Assembly: GCA_902786745.1 (NCBI GenBank)
Contig: CADADR010000002.1
Coordinates: 1 to 64,000, forward strand
DNA from: an uncultured Bacteroidia bacterium
GTDB taxonomy: Bacteria > Bacteroidota > Bacteroidia > Bacteroidales > F082
DNA: 64,000 nucleotides
Direction of reading: 5' to 3'
Shown here piece by piece: positions 8,470-16,366 of this stretch. Below the pieces are notes generated by a model. The model was not told the DNA's origin. It did no database searches and worked only from the letters and a program-made list of their open reading frames with translations. Numbering within the stretch: position 1 is the first letter of the stretch; each line of letters starts with the position of its first letter. Made by a program: the position numbers and the translations under genes.

Positions 8470-10095
8470 ATGCGTAAAAACTTTACCCTTTTATTCCTTC
8501 TGGGAATCTTTGGTCTGTTTACGACCAACCTGTTCGCACAACAGGACGCTACCATCGACCCTGCCGACATCCGCTATTGGATTGGCGAGGGCGAGAATCA
8601 AGCTGTCCTTATCGTCAACTGGGCAGAGCCCGACACGGCTATGGCATGGGGCTATCGCTTCGACGCTGAGACCGTCACGGTCCAAGAGATGATGGACAAG
8701 ATCACCGACGTAGACACACGTATTTCCTACACGCTGGGTCCCTGGGGTCTTGGCGACATCCTCTACAACGACGGCACCCTCGAAATGGGCATCACCGCTG
8801 GAGGCTACTGGATGTTTAACGTCGATGGCGAGATGGCCCAAGTGGGCTTCGACCAGCAGACTATCGGCAACGGCAACTATGTGAAATGGGGCGACACGAA
8901 CTGCGGCACCATGGTGGATCCTGAGACGTGGGCATACGTCTGGGAAACTCCCGTCGCGGCTGTCTATCCTCTGGCCGACGAGTCCACGATCGATCCTGAT
9001 CTCATCCGCTATTGGGTTGGAGAAGGCGAGAACGAAGTGGTCTTCGCCGTTAACTGGAACGAACCCGACACCTGCCTGGCATGGGGCTATCGCTTCAGCG
9101 AAGAGAACGTGACCGTGAAGCACATCATGGACGCCCTCAAAGACGCCGACCCGCGTTTCGACTATGTCGACATCGGCTGGGGTGTGGGTGACATCTATTT
9201 TGCTGATGGCACTCTCGACCTTGCTCTTTACGGCACCTATTGGATGTATAACGTCAACGGCAGCATGGCTATGTTAGGCTTCGACCAACAAACCGTCGAG
9301 AACGGCGACTTCATCAAGTGGGGCGACGAGTCATGCGGCACCGAGATCGCTCCTTGGACCTACGTCTGGGAGTCACCCGTGGCTGCTGTGTATCCTTATG
9401 CCGAAGAGGCTATGATCGACTTCGCCGATATCGTTTATTGGGTTGGAGAAGGCGCCAACGAAATCATCTTTGCCGTCAACTGGAACGAACCCGACAGATG
9501 CCTGGCTTGGGGCTACCGTTTCGTCGAGGAAACGGTAACGGTGAAGGAAGTGATGGATGCCATCGCTATTGCCGACAGACGTTTCTCTTACGTGGCTGGC
9601 GATTGGGGTGTCGACGACATCATCTTCAATGTTGATTCGGAAGAACTGCATTATAGTCTCGCTGGTCAATGGTGGCTGTTCAACGTGAACGGCAGCATGG
9701 CCATGCTCGGCTACGACCAGCAAACCGTCGAGAACGGTGACTTCATCAAGTGGGGCGACGAGTCATGCGCCACTGAGATTGCCCAATGGTCCTACGTCTG
9801 GACGCAAGAAGTCGAGCCCGTTTGGATGAACACGGGCGTCGTGGAGAACCAAGACAACACCTTGAGCGTCTATCCTAACCCTGCTGTCAACGAGACCTTC
9901 GTGACCATTGAAAACGCTGGCATGAATACCGTTTCGGTGTATGATATGCAAGGCCGTCTCGTCAACACGATGAGTGTCGATGCCATGGCTGGCGAGCAAG
10001 TCCGTCTCAGCACCGAGATGCTGAATAGCGGTGTGTATTTCGTCGCCGTGAGCAACGAGAGCGCTGTGCGTACTGCTAAACTCGTGGTGAAATGA
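8470..10095 (+). CDS. B12-regulated T9SS surface protein with three WGYRF repeats
   Basis: Exported protein of 541 residues: signal peptide 1-24, then three repeats beginning near residues 28, 173 and 315, each about 142-145 long. Each opens with (I/V)RYWVGEGENE and continues with WNEPD..LAWGYRF, TVKE(I/M)MDA, a WG(V/L)GDI core, WMFNV(N/D)G and KWGD(E/T)(S/N)C. The two Cys in most repeats suggest disulfides. Residues about 466-541 are a T9SS type A domain. The WVG.G...AW/FGYR motif occurs in sorted surface proteins of other phyla, but I know no assigned function. As first gene behind a B12 riboswitch, a corrinoid-binding role is inferred. Confidence 0.8.
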   Translation: MRKNFTLLFLLGIFGLFTTNLFAQQDATIDPADIRYWIGEGENQAVLIVNWAEPDTAMAWGYRFDAETVTVQEMMDKITDVDTRISYTLGPWGLGDILYNDGTLEMGITAGGYWMFNVDGEMAQVGFDQQTIGNGNYVKWGDTNCGTMVDPETWAYVWETPVAAVYPLADESTIDPDLIRYWVGEGENEVVFAVNWNEPDTCLAWGYRFSEENVTVKHIMDALKDADPRFDYVDIGWGVGDIYFADGTLDLALYGTYWMYNVNGSMAMLGFDQQTVENGDFIKWGDESCGTEIAPWTYVWESPVAAVYPYAEEAMIDFADIVYWVGEGANEIIFAVNWNEPDRCLAWGYRFVEETVTVKEVMDAIAIADRRFSYVAGDWGVDDIIFNVDSEELHYSLAGQWWLFNVNGSMAMLGYDQQTVENGDFIKWGDESCATEIAQWSYVWTQEVEPVWMNTGVVENQDNTLSVYPNPAVNETFVTIENAGMNTVSVYDMQGRLVNTMSVDAMAGEQVRLSTEMLNSGVYFVAVSNESAVRTAKLVVK

Positions 10096-11072
10096 TAAAG
10101 AGGATTTCCATCCTGCTGTTGGCTTTGGTGCCGACGATGCTTTGGGCTCAATTTGCGCCCGAGGCGGGTTTCGCCGGCACCACGGCCATGCATGCCGACT
10201 CGTCGGCTTTTGTGGCCTGGGCCACAGGCTGCACCGTCGTGCGTGGCCCGCAGCGTATCGACAAACCTGAGTCAGGAGTGGCCAATTTCGGTGAGGAAGC
10301 CTTGGCAACAGGCGTGCCGGGTGGTACAATGGATGTCATCAGCCTCGGCGATGGCGGAACTGCCACCTTGACCTTTGCTTCGCCGATTTATAACGGTCCA
10401 GGTCCCGACTTCGCCGTGTTCGAGAACGGACTCGTCAACGCGCAGGATACCACTATCTGTTTCCTTGAGATTGCCTTTGTGGAGGTCAGCTCCGATGGCG
10501 AGAACTTCTTCCGTTTCCCTGCCGTCACCAAGATGCAGGATACCGTACAGTTGAATGGCTTCGCCTGTATGCACGCCTGCCTGATCCATAACTTCGCTGG
10601 GAAATACCAGGCCATGTATGGCACGCCCTTCGACCTCGACGAAGTGGAGGACAACGCCCTGTTGGACAAGAACAACATCACCCATGTCAAAGTCGTCGAC
10701 GTCGTGGGGACGATTGATCCTGAGTACGCCACCTACGATTCTGAAGGCCATAAGGTCAACGACCCATGGCCCACGCCTTTCGGCTCAAGCGGTTTCGACC
10801 TCGACGCTGTCGGCGTGATATACGATTTGGCACATTACGACGTTGTTGATAATGAGACGGAAAACGTTGCAGTGTATCCCAATCCTGTGAAGGACCGCCT
10901 CACGGTGAAGGCCGATAACCTGCAGTCGGTTGAAGTCTACAATATCGTTGGACAGTTGGTGATGAGTGCATCGTCAGATGTAATCGCAATGGATGATTTG
11001 ACCCAAGGCATCTATTTCGTTCGTGTCAACGCCGATGGTAAGACGGTGACGAAACGCATTGTGAAACAATAA
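10092..11072 (+). CDS. DUF4465-like T9SS surface protein of the B12 locus
   Basis: Exported protein of 326 residues whose ATG overlaps the previous stop (ATGA), so translation is probably coupled. After an 18-residue signal peptide, residues about 25-250 carry the pattern of DUF4465-like exported proteins (SLGDGGTATLTFASPI, GPGPDFAVFENG, FLEIAFVEVSSDGENFFRFP, GFDLDAVGV). This is probably a beta-sandwich that may bind a ligand. The last 75 residues are a T9SS domain (VYPNPVKDRL ... GIYFVRVNADG). Members of this family are common beside B12 transport genes in Bacteroidota. A role in surface capture is inferred. Confidence 0.75.
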   Translation: MIKRISILLLALVPTMLWAQFAPEAGFAGTTAMHADSSAFVAWATGCTVVRGPQRIDKPESGVANFGEEALATGVPGGTMDVISLGDGGTATLTFASPIYNGPGPDFAVFENGLVNAQDTTICFLEIAFVEVSSDGENFFRFPAVTKMQDTVQLNGFACMHACLIHNFAGKYQAMYGTPFDLDEVEDNALLDKNNITHVKVVDVVGTIDPEYATYDSEGHKVNDPWPTPFGSSGFDLDAVGVIYDLAHYDVVDNETENVAVYPNPVKDRLTVKADNLQSVEVYNIVGQLVMSASSDVIAMDDLTQGIYFVRVNADGKTVTKRIVKQ

Positions 11073-11084
11073 ATACGATAAGAA

Positions 11085-12161
11085 ATGAAAAGAATAAACC
11101 TATTTTTGCTGGCTCTTGCCGCCGCTTTGCTGTTCTCCTGCAAGCCCGAAGATCCTGCCACCCCCGTCAATCCAAAGGCACTCAACCTGGGATCGGGCCT
11201 GTTTGTGCTCAATGAGGGCAACTTCCAGTTCTCCAACGCATCCCTGTCGTTCTACGACATTGAGGCCGATACGGTGGGCAACAATTTGTTCTACAAGGTG
11301 AACGACGCTCCTTTGGGTGATGTGGCCGAGAGCATGGCCTTGGTGGACGGACAACTGTATGTCGTCGTTAACAACACTAACCTCATCTATAAGGTGAATG
11401 CCACCACCATGGTGTGCGACACCACGAAGCCTTTCAAGCTGGGCGACTTCTACTCGCCGCGTGAGATGTTCTTCGTGTCGCCCGAGAAAGCATACGTCAC
11501 CGACCTGATGGGTGCTGGCCTGTGGATCATCAACCCGAAGGACATGAGCCACACTGGCTTTATACAGACGGGCAAGACCACCGAGAAGATGGTGCCTGTG
11601 AACAATGAGCTTTATGTCAGCAACTGGTCGAACTACTACCTTCCCGGCATGGAAAAGAACACCGTACAGGTCATCGACATGAACAACGACGTGAAGGTGG
11701 CCGAGATCCAGGTAGGGAAGGAGCCTAACACGATGGCTGTCGACAAGAACGGCCATGTGTGGGTGCTCTGCGAAGGCGCCGTTTGGGAAGCTGATGCCGA
11801 ACAGCCTTCGTTGTGGGAGATCAATCCTATGACGAAGACGGCCGAAAAACGTTACGAGTTTGACGGCACGGCCATGGTGCTGAGAGCCAATCCAACAGGT
11901 GATCAGTTGTATCTCTTCCTCAACAACGAAGTGCGCCGTTTCGACATCGCCACGCTGTCGTTGTCGGAGAGCTTCCGCATCGCCGCCCAGGAAGAGGGCA
12001 TGTTCTATAACATGACCATCGAGCCAAGGACGGGCGATATCTATGTGACCGACGCCAAGAACTATATGATGAACGGCACGGTGTACCGTTATACCAACGA
12101 CGGCCTGCTGCTCAGCTCGTTCGAGGCGGGTGTCATTCCCAGTGCAATGTTGTTTAAATAA
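11085..12161 (+). CDS. btuG: BtuG-like surface lipoprotein (cobalamin-binding beta-propeller)
   Basis: Lipoprotein of 358 residues with lipobox LLFSC at Cys19, followed by KPEDP. Acidic residues just after the Cys suit export to the cell surface in Bacteroidota. The body is a YncE/DUF5074-type beta-propeller with blade strings such as YVTDLMGAGLWIINPKD, VQVIDMNNDVKVAEIQVGKEP and GHVWVLCEG. BtuG of Bacteroides is such a propeller, binds cobalamin very tightly and caps the TonB-dependent transporter BtuB. No btuB is visible here, so it would have to be elsewhere. The gene lies 12 nt after the DUF4465-like gene. The call rests on fold type and riboswitch context. Confidence 0.75.
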   Translation: MKRINLFLLALAAALLFSCKPEDPATPVNPKALNLGSGLFVLNEGNFQFSNASLSFYDIEADTVGNNLFYKVNDAPLGDVAESMALVDGQLYVVVNNTNLIYKVNATTMVCDTTKPFKLGDFYSPREMFFVSPEKAYVTDLMGAGLWIINPKDMSHTGFIQTGKTTEKMVPVNNELYVSNWSNYYLPGMEKNTVQVIDMNNDVKVAEIQVGKEPNTMAVDKNGHVWVLCEGAVWEADAEQPSLWEINPMTKTAEKRYEFDGTAMVLRANPTGDQLYLFLNNEVRRFDIATLSLSESFRIAAQEEGMFYNMTIEPRTGDIYVTDAKNYMMNGTVYRYTNDGLLLSSFEAGVIPSAMLFK

Positions 12162-12182
12162 TTGATATTCATTTTTTGTTTT

Positions 12183-12213
12183 GCGAGACCTCCAATGGGG
12201 GTCTCGCGTTTTT
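12183..12213 (+). terminator. Internal terminator or attenuator after the BtuG-like gene
   Basis: An 8-bp perfect GC-rich stem (GCGAGACC with GGTCTCGC) and a 9-base loop are followed by GTTTTT. It lies between the surface-protein genes and the CWC/BtuF-like pair, and would lower expression of the latter. Confidence 0.75.
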
Positions 12214-12217
12214 GACT

Positions 12218-12382
12218 ATGAAAAAGACCTGTCCCCGTTGCGGAAAAACGTTTGAATGCGTGCATTCCATCGACTGCTGGTGCGTGAAAGTGCAGCTCAA
12301 AGACAGCACCAAAGCCTATCTGAAGGAACACTACAGCGACTGCCTGTGCAAGGAGTGCCTCGAAAAACTGAATGACCAATGA
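12218..12382 (+). CDS. Small cysteine-rich CWC-family protein
   Basis: Protein of 54 residues, MKKTCPRCGKTFECVHS then DCWCVKVQ, with a late CLCKEC. The CPxCG...C...CWC pattern identifies the cysteine-rich CWC family, a probable metal-binding domain of unknown role. It has no signal peptide and so is cytoplasmic. Its TGA overlaps the ATG of the BtuF-like gene (ATGA), implying coupled translation. The start at 12218 directly follows the terminator hairpin. Confidence 0.8.
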   Translation: MKKTCPRCGKTFECVHSIDCWCVKVQLKDSTKAYLKEHYSDCLCKECLEKLNDQ

Positions 12383-13503
12383 GAAAGCTATGGATCCTGT
12401 TGCTGGTGGCGTTGACGGCATGTAGGTTCAACCACCAAGTCAAGGAAGAGAAGACCGAGGTCGACAACCTCATGCGCTATGCGCATAATGTCGTCGTCAG
12501 CGAGAAAGACTACGGCTATCTGATGGAAGTGATTTGTCCGTGGGATACGACCTTGTCGTTGGGCAAGTTCGCCATGGTCAAGGACACGACGAAGGCCATC
12601 GACACGGATGTGAAAGGCATCCTTCGCGTCCCCGTGAAATCCGTGATCTCGTTCTCGGCCACGCAATGGGCCGTCTTCCTTCGCTTGGGTGAGATCGACC
12701 GCGTGAAAGGCATTCTCGAGGGCCGTTTCGTGACCGACTCCACCATGCGCGCCTTGCTGGAGGAGGAGAAGGTCTACGACATCGGCACGGAAGCCGCAGC
12801 CGACATTGAGCGGATGATACAACTGAAGCCCGACGCCTTACTGTATTCCCCTTATTTCGATGGCAACCAAGGCGGTCTCAACGTCACGGGTGCCGTGTTG
12901 TTCCCCTTTGCCGATTATATGGAGAACACGCCCTTGGGTCGTGCCGAATGGATTCGTGTCATCGGAATCATGGCGGGCTGCGAGGACAAGGCCAACGCCT
13001 GGTTTGACGACATCGAGCGGCGTTACAACGCCCTCTCGGGGCTCTGCGCCGGGGTGGAGCACCGCCCCACGGTGTTTTCCGACTTGGCCTTCAACGGGCA
13101 GTGGTATGTGGCGGGTGGTCGCAGCTATATCGCCAAACTTTTCGCTGATGCGGGAGCCGACTACATCTGGAAAGACAACCCCTCGACGGCCAGTGTCCCC
13201 ATGGATGCCGAGAGCATCCTCGCCAAGGCGCAGCATGCCGACTATTGGCGCGTCATCAACTCCAATCCATTTCCGATGACCTACGAGTCATTATCGAAAG
13301 AGAGTCCTGTCTATCCGCTTTTCGACGCCTTCAAAAACCACCAAATCATCGTCTGCGACATCCTCTCGACAGGCTATTTCGAGCAATCGCAGTGCGAGCC
13401 CGACCTGTTGCTCGCCGACTTCATCCATTTCTTCCATCCCGAGCTATTGACAGGGGAGTGGGAGGGATACCGGACGAGGTATTATCATTTGATGGAGGAA
13501 TAG
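12379..13503 (+). CDS. BtuF-like ABC-transporter substrate-binding lipoprotein
   Basis: Lipoprotein of 374 residues (lipobox ALTAC at Cys15) of the class III substrate-binding family that carries B12, siderophores or haem to an ABC permease. Two lobes joined by a long helix are indicated by KFAMVKD...VPVKSVISFSATQWAVFLRLGEID (lobe 1), YMENTPLGRAEWIRVIG (linker helix) and DLAFNGQWYVAGGRSYIAKLFADAGADYIW (lobe 2). Position in the riboswitch-led cluster points to cobalamin. BtuC and BtuD are absent here. It converges on an ATPase gene 17 nt away. Confidence 0.75.
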   Translation: MRKLWILLLVALTACRFNHQVKEEKTEVDNLMRYAHNVVVSEKDYGYLMEVICPWDTTLSLGKFAMVKDTTKAIDTDVKGILRVPVKSVISFSATQWAVFLRLGEIDRVKGILEGRFVTDSTMRALLEEEKVYDIGTEAAADIERMIQLKPDALLYSPYFDGNQGGLNVTGAVLFPFADYMENTPLGRAEWIRVIGIMAGCEDKANAWFDDIERRYNALSGLCAGVEHRPTVFSDLAFNGQWYVAGGRSYIAKLFADAGADYIWKDNPSTASVPMDAESILAKAQHADYWRVINSNPFPMTYESLSKESPVYPLFDAFKNHQIIVCDILSTGYFEQSQCEPDLLLADFIHFFHPELLTGEWEGYRTRYYHLMEE

Positions 13504-13520
13504 ACTGCAAATATGTCTGT

Positions 13521-14660
13521 TTATAATAGTCGACGCAACCAAAGATTGAGGAAACGGTCGTAAATGATATACCCATCTTTGTCAAGATAGACCAATTCTT
13601 TGTCAATCAGTGCGGTAAGGGCTGTTTTCACACTGCTTGCGCTAGCGAGGTTGTATTTCTTGATGAAATCCGCGCTTTGGGGTTTATCGACTTTGCCTTC
13701 TTTGGCGATGGCTTTCATCAAGTTGACTTGGTTCGAGGTCAGCAAGGTCATCATGGTTTCGTATTGCGGCGTCAGTGAGTCGACGGCCGCCAGAATGACT
13801 TCGTTGGCTTGACTGATGTTTTCCACCCGTTTGGTCGTTTCATAAAGCCGGTTCATGATGAACTGAACATACCATGTGTGCCCGTTAAAAGATGCATAGA
13901 CATTGTGGAATACATCTATATTCAGTTCTCCTTTTCTCGCCTCGAAAAAGTGGCGCGAGAAATCATAATAGGTTTCTTCGGGCAAAGGTTTCAAATTGAT
14001 GAATTCCGTACTTTGGTAGAAAGGTCGCTTGGGTGAGTTGAACATTTCAGTCATAAGATGTTGGCGGCTGCCTGAAAAGATAAAACCGGCATGGGAAAAC
14101 TGGATATGGGAACGCAGCAGTGCTTCTATGCCTTTTTCGGGATAGTTGACGATTTGTTGAAACTCATCAATGGCAATATACACATCTTTTTTCAGGTTTT
14201 CCAAGTGTTTGAAGATGCTTTCAAGCGTGTGTTCCTCATGCGAAGGCTCAATGCTGATGGAAACCGAAGGCTGTCCCGTCAGCGAATCGTAGCTTAGCAC
14301 AGGTCGCCATGCTTTGAAAGCATCAAAGGCTTTTGCCATCAAAGACTTTTCATGTTTTACGGCATTTTCCATGATGGCCGTACCTAAGGCTTGAACGAAA
14401 TCATTCAAATTTTGGGTTGCAAAAATATCCAAATAGATGCAAATGGCGTTTTTGTTTTGATTATTAATGCAATTAAATACATGTTTTATGAGGCCTGTTT
14501 TACCGATTTTTCTGGTAGAAAGTAAGGTTATATTACGCCCATTTTGCAGCGCTCTAACTATATTCTCTGTTTCTATTTCTCTGTCACAGAAATAATTCGG
14601 TCCTTCATACCCTTTGTAAATGAATGGGTTAACGGGTTTCTTTTGTGTTCTCTTGGTCAT
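13521..14660 (-). CDS. ATP-binding protein of the archaeal-type ATPase_2 (AAA) family
   Basis: Protein of 379 residues. An N-terminal NPF.YKGYEGPNYFCDRE motif leads into a Walker A variant (STRKIGKTGLIKHVF), a Walker B (VYIAIDEFQQI) and a sensor-like FIFSGSRQHLMTEMF. A winged-helix region near residues 310-379 (QVNLMKAIAKEG..DKPQSADFIKKYNL) ends in LWLRRLL. Such ATPases are abundant in Bacteroidota as repeated accessory genes; their substrate is unknown. ATG 14660 (MTKRTQKKP) is preferred over the upstream TTG. The promoter region carries a repeated palindrome. Confidence 0.8.
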   Translation of the reverse strand: MTKRTQKKPVNPFIYKGYEGPNYFCDREIETENIVRALQNGRNITLLSTRKIGKTGLIKHVFNCINNQNKNAICIYLDIFATQNLNDFVQALGTAIMENAVKHEKSLMAKAFDAFKAWRPVLSYDSLTGQPSVSISIEPSHEEHTLESIFKHLENLKKDVYIAIDEFQQIVNYPEKGIEALLRSHIQFSHAGFIFSGSRQHLMTEMFNSPKRPFYQSTEFINLKPLPEETYYDFSRHFFEARKGELNIDVFHNVYASFNGHTWYVQFIMNRLYETTKRVENISQANEVILAAVDSLTPQYETMMTLLTSNQVNLMKAIAKEGKVDKPQSADFIKKYNLASASSVKTALTALIDKELVYLDKDGYIIYDRFLNLWLRRLL

Positions 14661-14691
14661 GACTGCATAGTTTGTTGTCAAGTATTATGTA

Positions 14692-14732
14692 TCACGGAAA
14701 ATCCGTCACGGAAAATCCGTGATGCAAAAGTA
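14692..14732 (-). promoter_or_regulatory. Promoter -7 element with repeated CACGGAAAATCCGTG operator-like DNA
   Basis: On the minus strand TACTTTTG lies at 14725-14732. Directly downstream are two adjacent copies of a 14-base unit (TCACGGAAAATCCG at 14692-14705 and 14706-14719). Each is part of the palindrome CACGGA-AAA-TCCGTG, completed in the second copy by TGAT. Position across the probable transcription start suits a repressor site or a leader hairpin. Confidence 0.6.
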
Positions 14733-14784
14733 GTTATTATTTTGGAAATAGCGGCACAAAAGGGGGAATTATTTTGTTAATAAT

Positions 14785-14860
14785 TGGGTTGTGCGAATTT
14801 GAAAAGGTATGATCACCTTCTAAACGGACAATCTACCGTGCAGGTGACACAGCCACTGCG
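14785..14860 (-). pseudogene. Relic of a FeoB-associated cysteine-rich gene and its neighbour's 3' end
   Basis: The 59 bases at 14785-14843 match 21667-21725 with only four differences and the same orientation. At 21.7 kb they cover the last codons of the plus-strand regulator and, on the minus strand, the end of the FeoB-associated protein. Here the minus strand still encodes GCVTCTVDCPFRR and a stop, where the intact gene reads GCQGCTVDCPFRR. The peptide similarity extends a few codons beyond the DNA match, so this is a diverged gene end rather than chance. The rest of both genes is missing. Confidence 0.65.
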
Positions 14861-14901
14861 TGAAGTATTTGGTTTGTTGTTTGAAATGAATAATAGCCAT
14901 T

Positions 14902-14952
14902 TTGCACTAAAATAGTGCAATTTTTTAATAGTTTTGCACAATAATAGTGCAA
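14902..14952 (+). promoter_or_regulatory. Two tandem TTGCAC-N7-GTGCAA palindromes
   Basis: Perfect 19-base inverted repeats lie at 14902-14920 and 14934-14952 with equal 7-base AT spacers. Their centres are 32 bases apart, about three helical turns. They precede the -7 element at 14960, so a dimeric repressor or activator bound there could contact promoter DNA on one face. Confidence 0.7.
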
Positions 14953-14959
14953 AATTGTT

Positions 14960-14967
14960 TATTTTTG
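14960..14967 (+). promoter_or_regulatory. -7 element for the DUF4143-type ATPase
   Basis: TATTTTTG lies 26 nt before ATG 14994. A TTTG at 14933-14936 is 23 bases upstream and overlaps the second palindrome, so bound protein would cover the -33 region. Confidence 0.65.
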
Positions 14968-14993
14968 CAGTGTTAATCATTAAGACAACGGTT

Positions 14994-16166
14994 ATGGATA
15001 ATTCACTCACCGCATTTATGGAAGGGCAACTCCAGCAAACAACATCAACTTTTCATCGTTATATGTATAGTCGAGTCAGTTGGCATTCTCGCATGTTTGG
15101 AATAGTCGGACCGCGTGGCGTAGGCAAGTCTACTATGGTGTTGCAATATATCAAGGAGAACATGGATAGTCACCGTATGTTCTATGTCTCTGCTGACCAG
15201 TTGTATTTCTCATCACATACTTTGGTGGACTTGGTTGACGAGTTTGCCAAGGAAGGTGGTGAGCAGATTTTCATTGACGAAATCCACAAATATGAGAACT
15301 GGTCGCGCGAATTGAAGCAGATATACGACTCGCATCCAGACGTAAAGGTTGGGTTCACAGGATCTTCGGTATTAGACATCTATAAAGGTTATGCCGACCT
15401 GAGCCGTCGTGCGCCCATCTTCATGATGCAGGGTTTGTCGTTTAGGGAATATCTGATGATGTTCCACGAAATTGAAGTCCCCGTTTACACACTCAACGAT
15501 ATTTTGGGTCATAAAGCGAAGATTATTAAGGTCAGCCATCCTTTGCCTTTGTTTCGCGATTATCTAGAGCGAGGCTATTATCCTTTTGCTAACGACAGTG
15601 ATTATGAATTGAGACTAAGACAAGTGGTCAACCAGACGATGGAGGTGGATATACCGCTTTATGCCAACATGAATGCGTCGACGGGAAGGAAATTGAAGAA
15701 GCTGTTGGCCGTCATCGCCCAAAGCGTGCCGTTTAAACCGGTGATGGATTCGATAGCGACAGTAGTTGGAGTCAGTAGGAATGTGTTGCCCGATTATTTT
15801 CTTTATATGGAACAGGCGGGCATGATAGGACAGTTGCGTGACGACACAGGAGGCATCCGCGGTGTGGGTAAAGTCGACAAAGTATATCTCGACAATACGA
15901 GTTTGGCCTATCTTTTGGGTGAAACGGCAACTGACCTCGGCAACATACGCGAGACATTCTTCTATAACCAGATGCGAGTGACGTTTGATGTCATCAGTTC
16001 ACGATACAGTGATTTTGAGATTGATGGCAAGACCTTTGAAGTTGGAGGCAAGAAAAAAGGAAAAAAGCAACTCTCAGTTGCGAAAGAAGGTTATGTGGTT
16101 AAGGACGACATTGAGTTTGGTTCGGGCAACATTATCCCTTTGTGGGCCTTCGGATTAACGTATTAA
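14994..16166 (+). CDS. AAA_14/DUF4143-type ATPase
   Basis: Protein of 390 residues. Walker A is GPRGVGKSTMVLQYI (about 39-53), Walker B is EQIFIDEIHKYENWSRELKQIYD, and a sensor KVGFTGSSVLDI follows. The C-terminal half has the winged-helix and nuclease-like DUF4143 region (YLERGYYPFAND ... KKLLAVIAQSVPFKP ... LPDYFLYMEQAGMIGQL), ending with a GKTFEVGGKKKGKKQ..VKDDIEFG segment. ATG 14994 is chosen because the promoter lies just upstream. The family is numerous in gut Bacteroidota and its cellular role is not settled. The paired operators suggest strict control. Confidence 0.85.
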   Translation: MDNSLTAFMEGQLQQTTSTFHRYMYSRVSWHSRMFGIVGPRGVGKSTMVLQYIKENMDSHRMFYVSADQLYFSSHTLVDLVDEFAKEGGEQIFIDEIHKYENWSRELKQIYDSHPDVKVGFTGSSVLDIYKGYADLSRRAPIFMMQGLSFREYLMMFHEIEVPVYTLNDILGHKAKIIKVSHPLPLFRDYLERGYYPFANDSDYELRLRQVVNQTMEVDIPLYANMNASTGRKLKKLLAVIAQSVPFKPVMDSIATVVGVSRNVLPDYFLYMEQAGMIGQLRDDTGGIRGVGKVDKVYLDNTSLAYLLGETATDLGNIRETFFYNQMRVTFDVISSRYSDFEIDGKTFEVGGKKKGKKQLSVAKEGYVVKDDIEFGSGNIIPLWAFGLTY

Positions 16167-16177
16167 TATACATAACA

Positions 16178-16249
16178 CCAAGCGCCGACAGGGAATCCTA
16201 CCGGCGCTTGGAATGAATAGCCCTCCCCTCGAAACAGAATCGGAGGGCT
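16178..16249 (+). terminator. Two stem-loops after the ATPase gene
   Basis: A 10-bp stem (CCAAGCGCCG with CGGCGCTTGG, 16178-16211) is followed by an 8-bp stem (AGCCCTCC with GGAGGGCT, 16219-16249). Neither has a T tract, so they may stabilise the mRNA end rather than terminate on their own. The remaining bases to 16366 show nothing else. Confidence 0.5.
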
Positions 16250-16366
16250 TATAAACAACATTAAACTCATTTAGTTTTTATCGTTATTCTTGGCTTTGTT
16301 CGGACTATCATTCGTCATCATAATCATCCATCATGCTAAAACTCATTATAAGATCTTCTTTTCTTC

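Noticed and set aside
14813..15010. 65-residue minus-strand frame ending TCTVDCPFRR
   Set aside because: Only the tail matches the FeoB-associated protein. The front reads through the palindromic promoter region of the ATPase, so it is a relic and not a gene.
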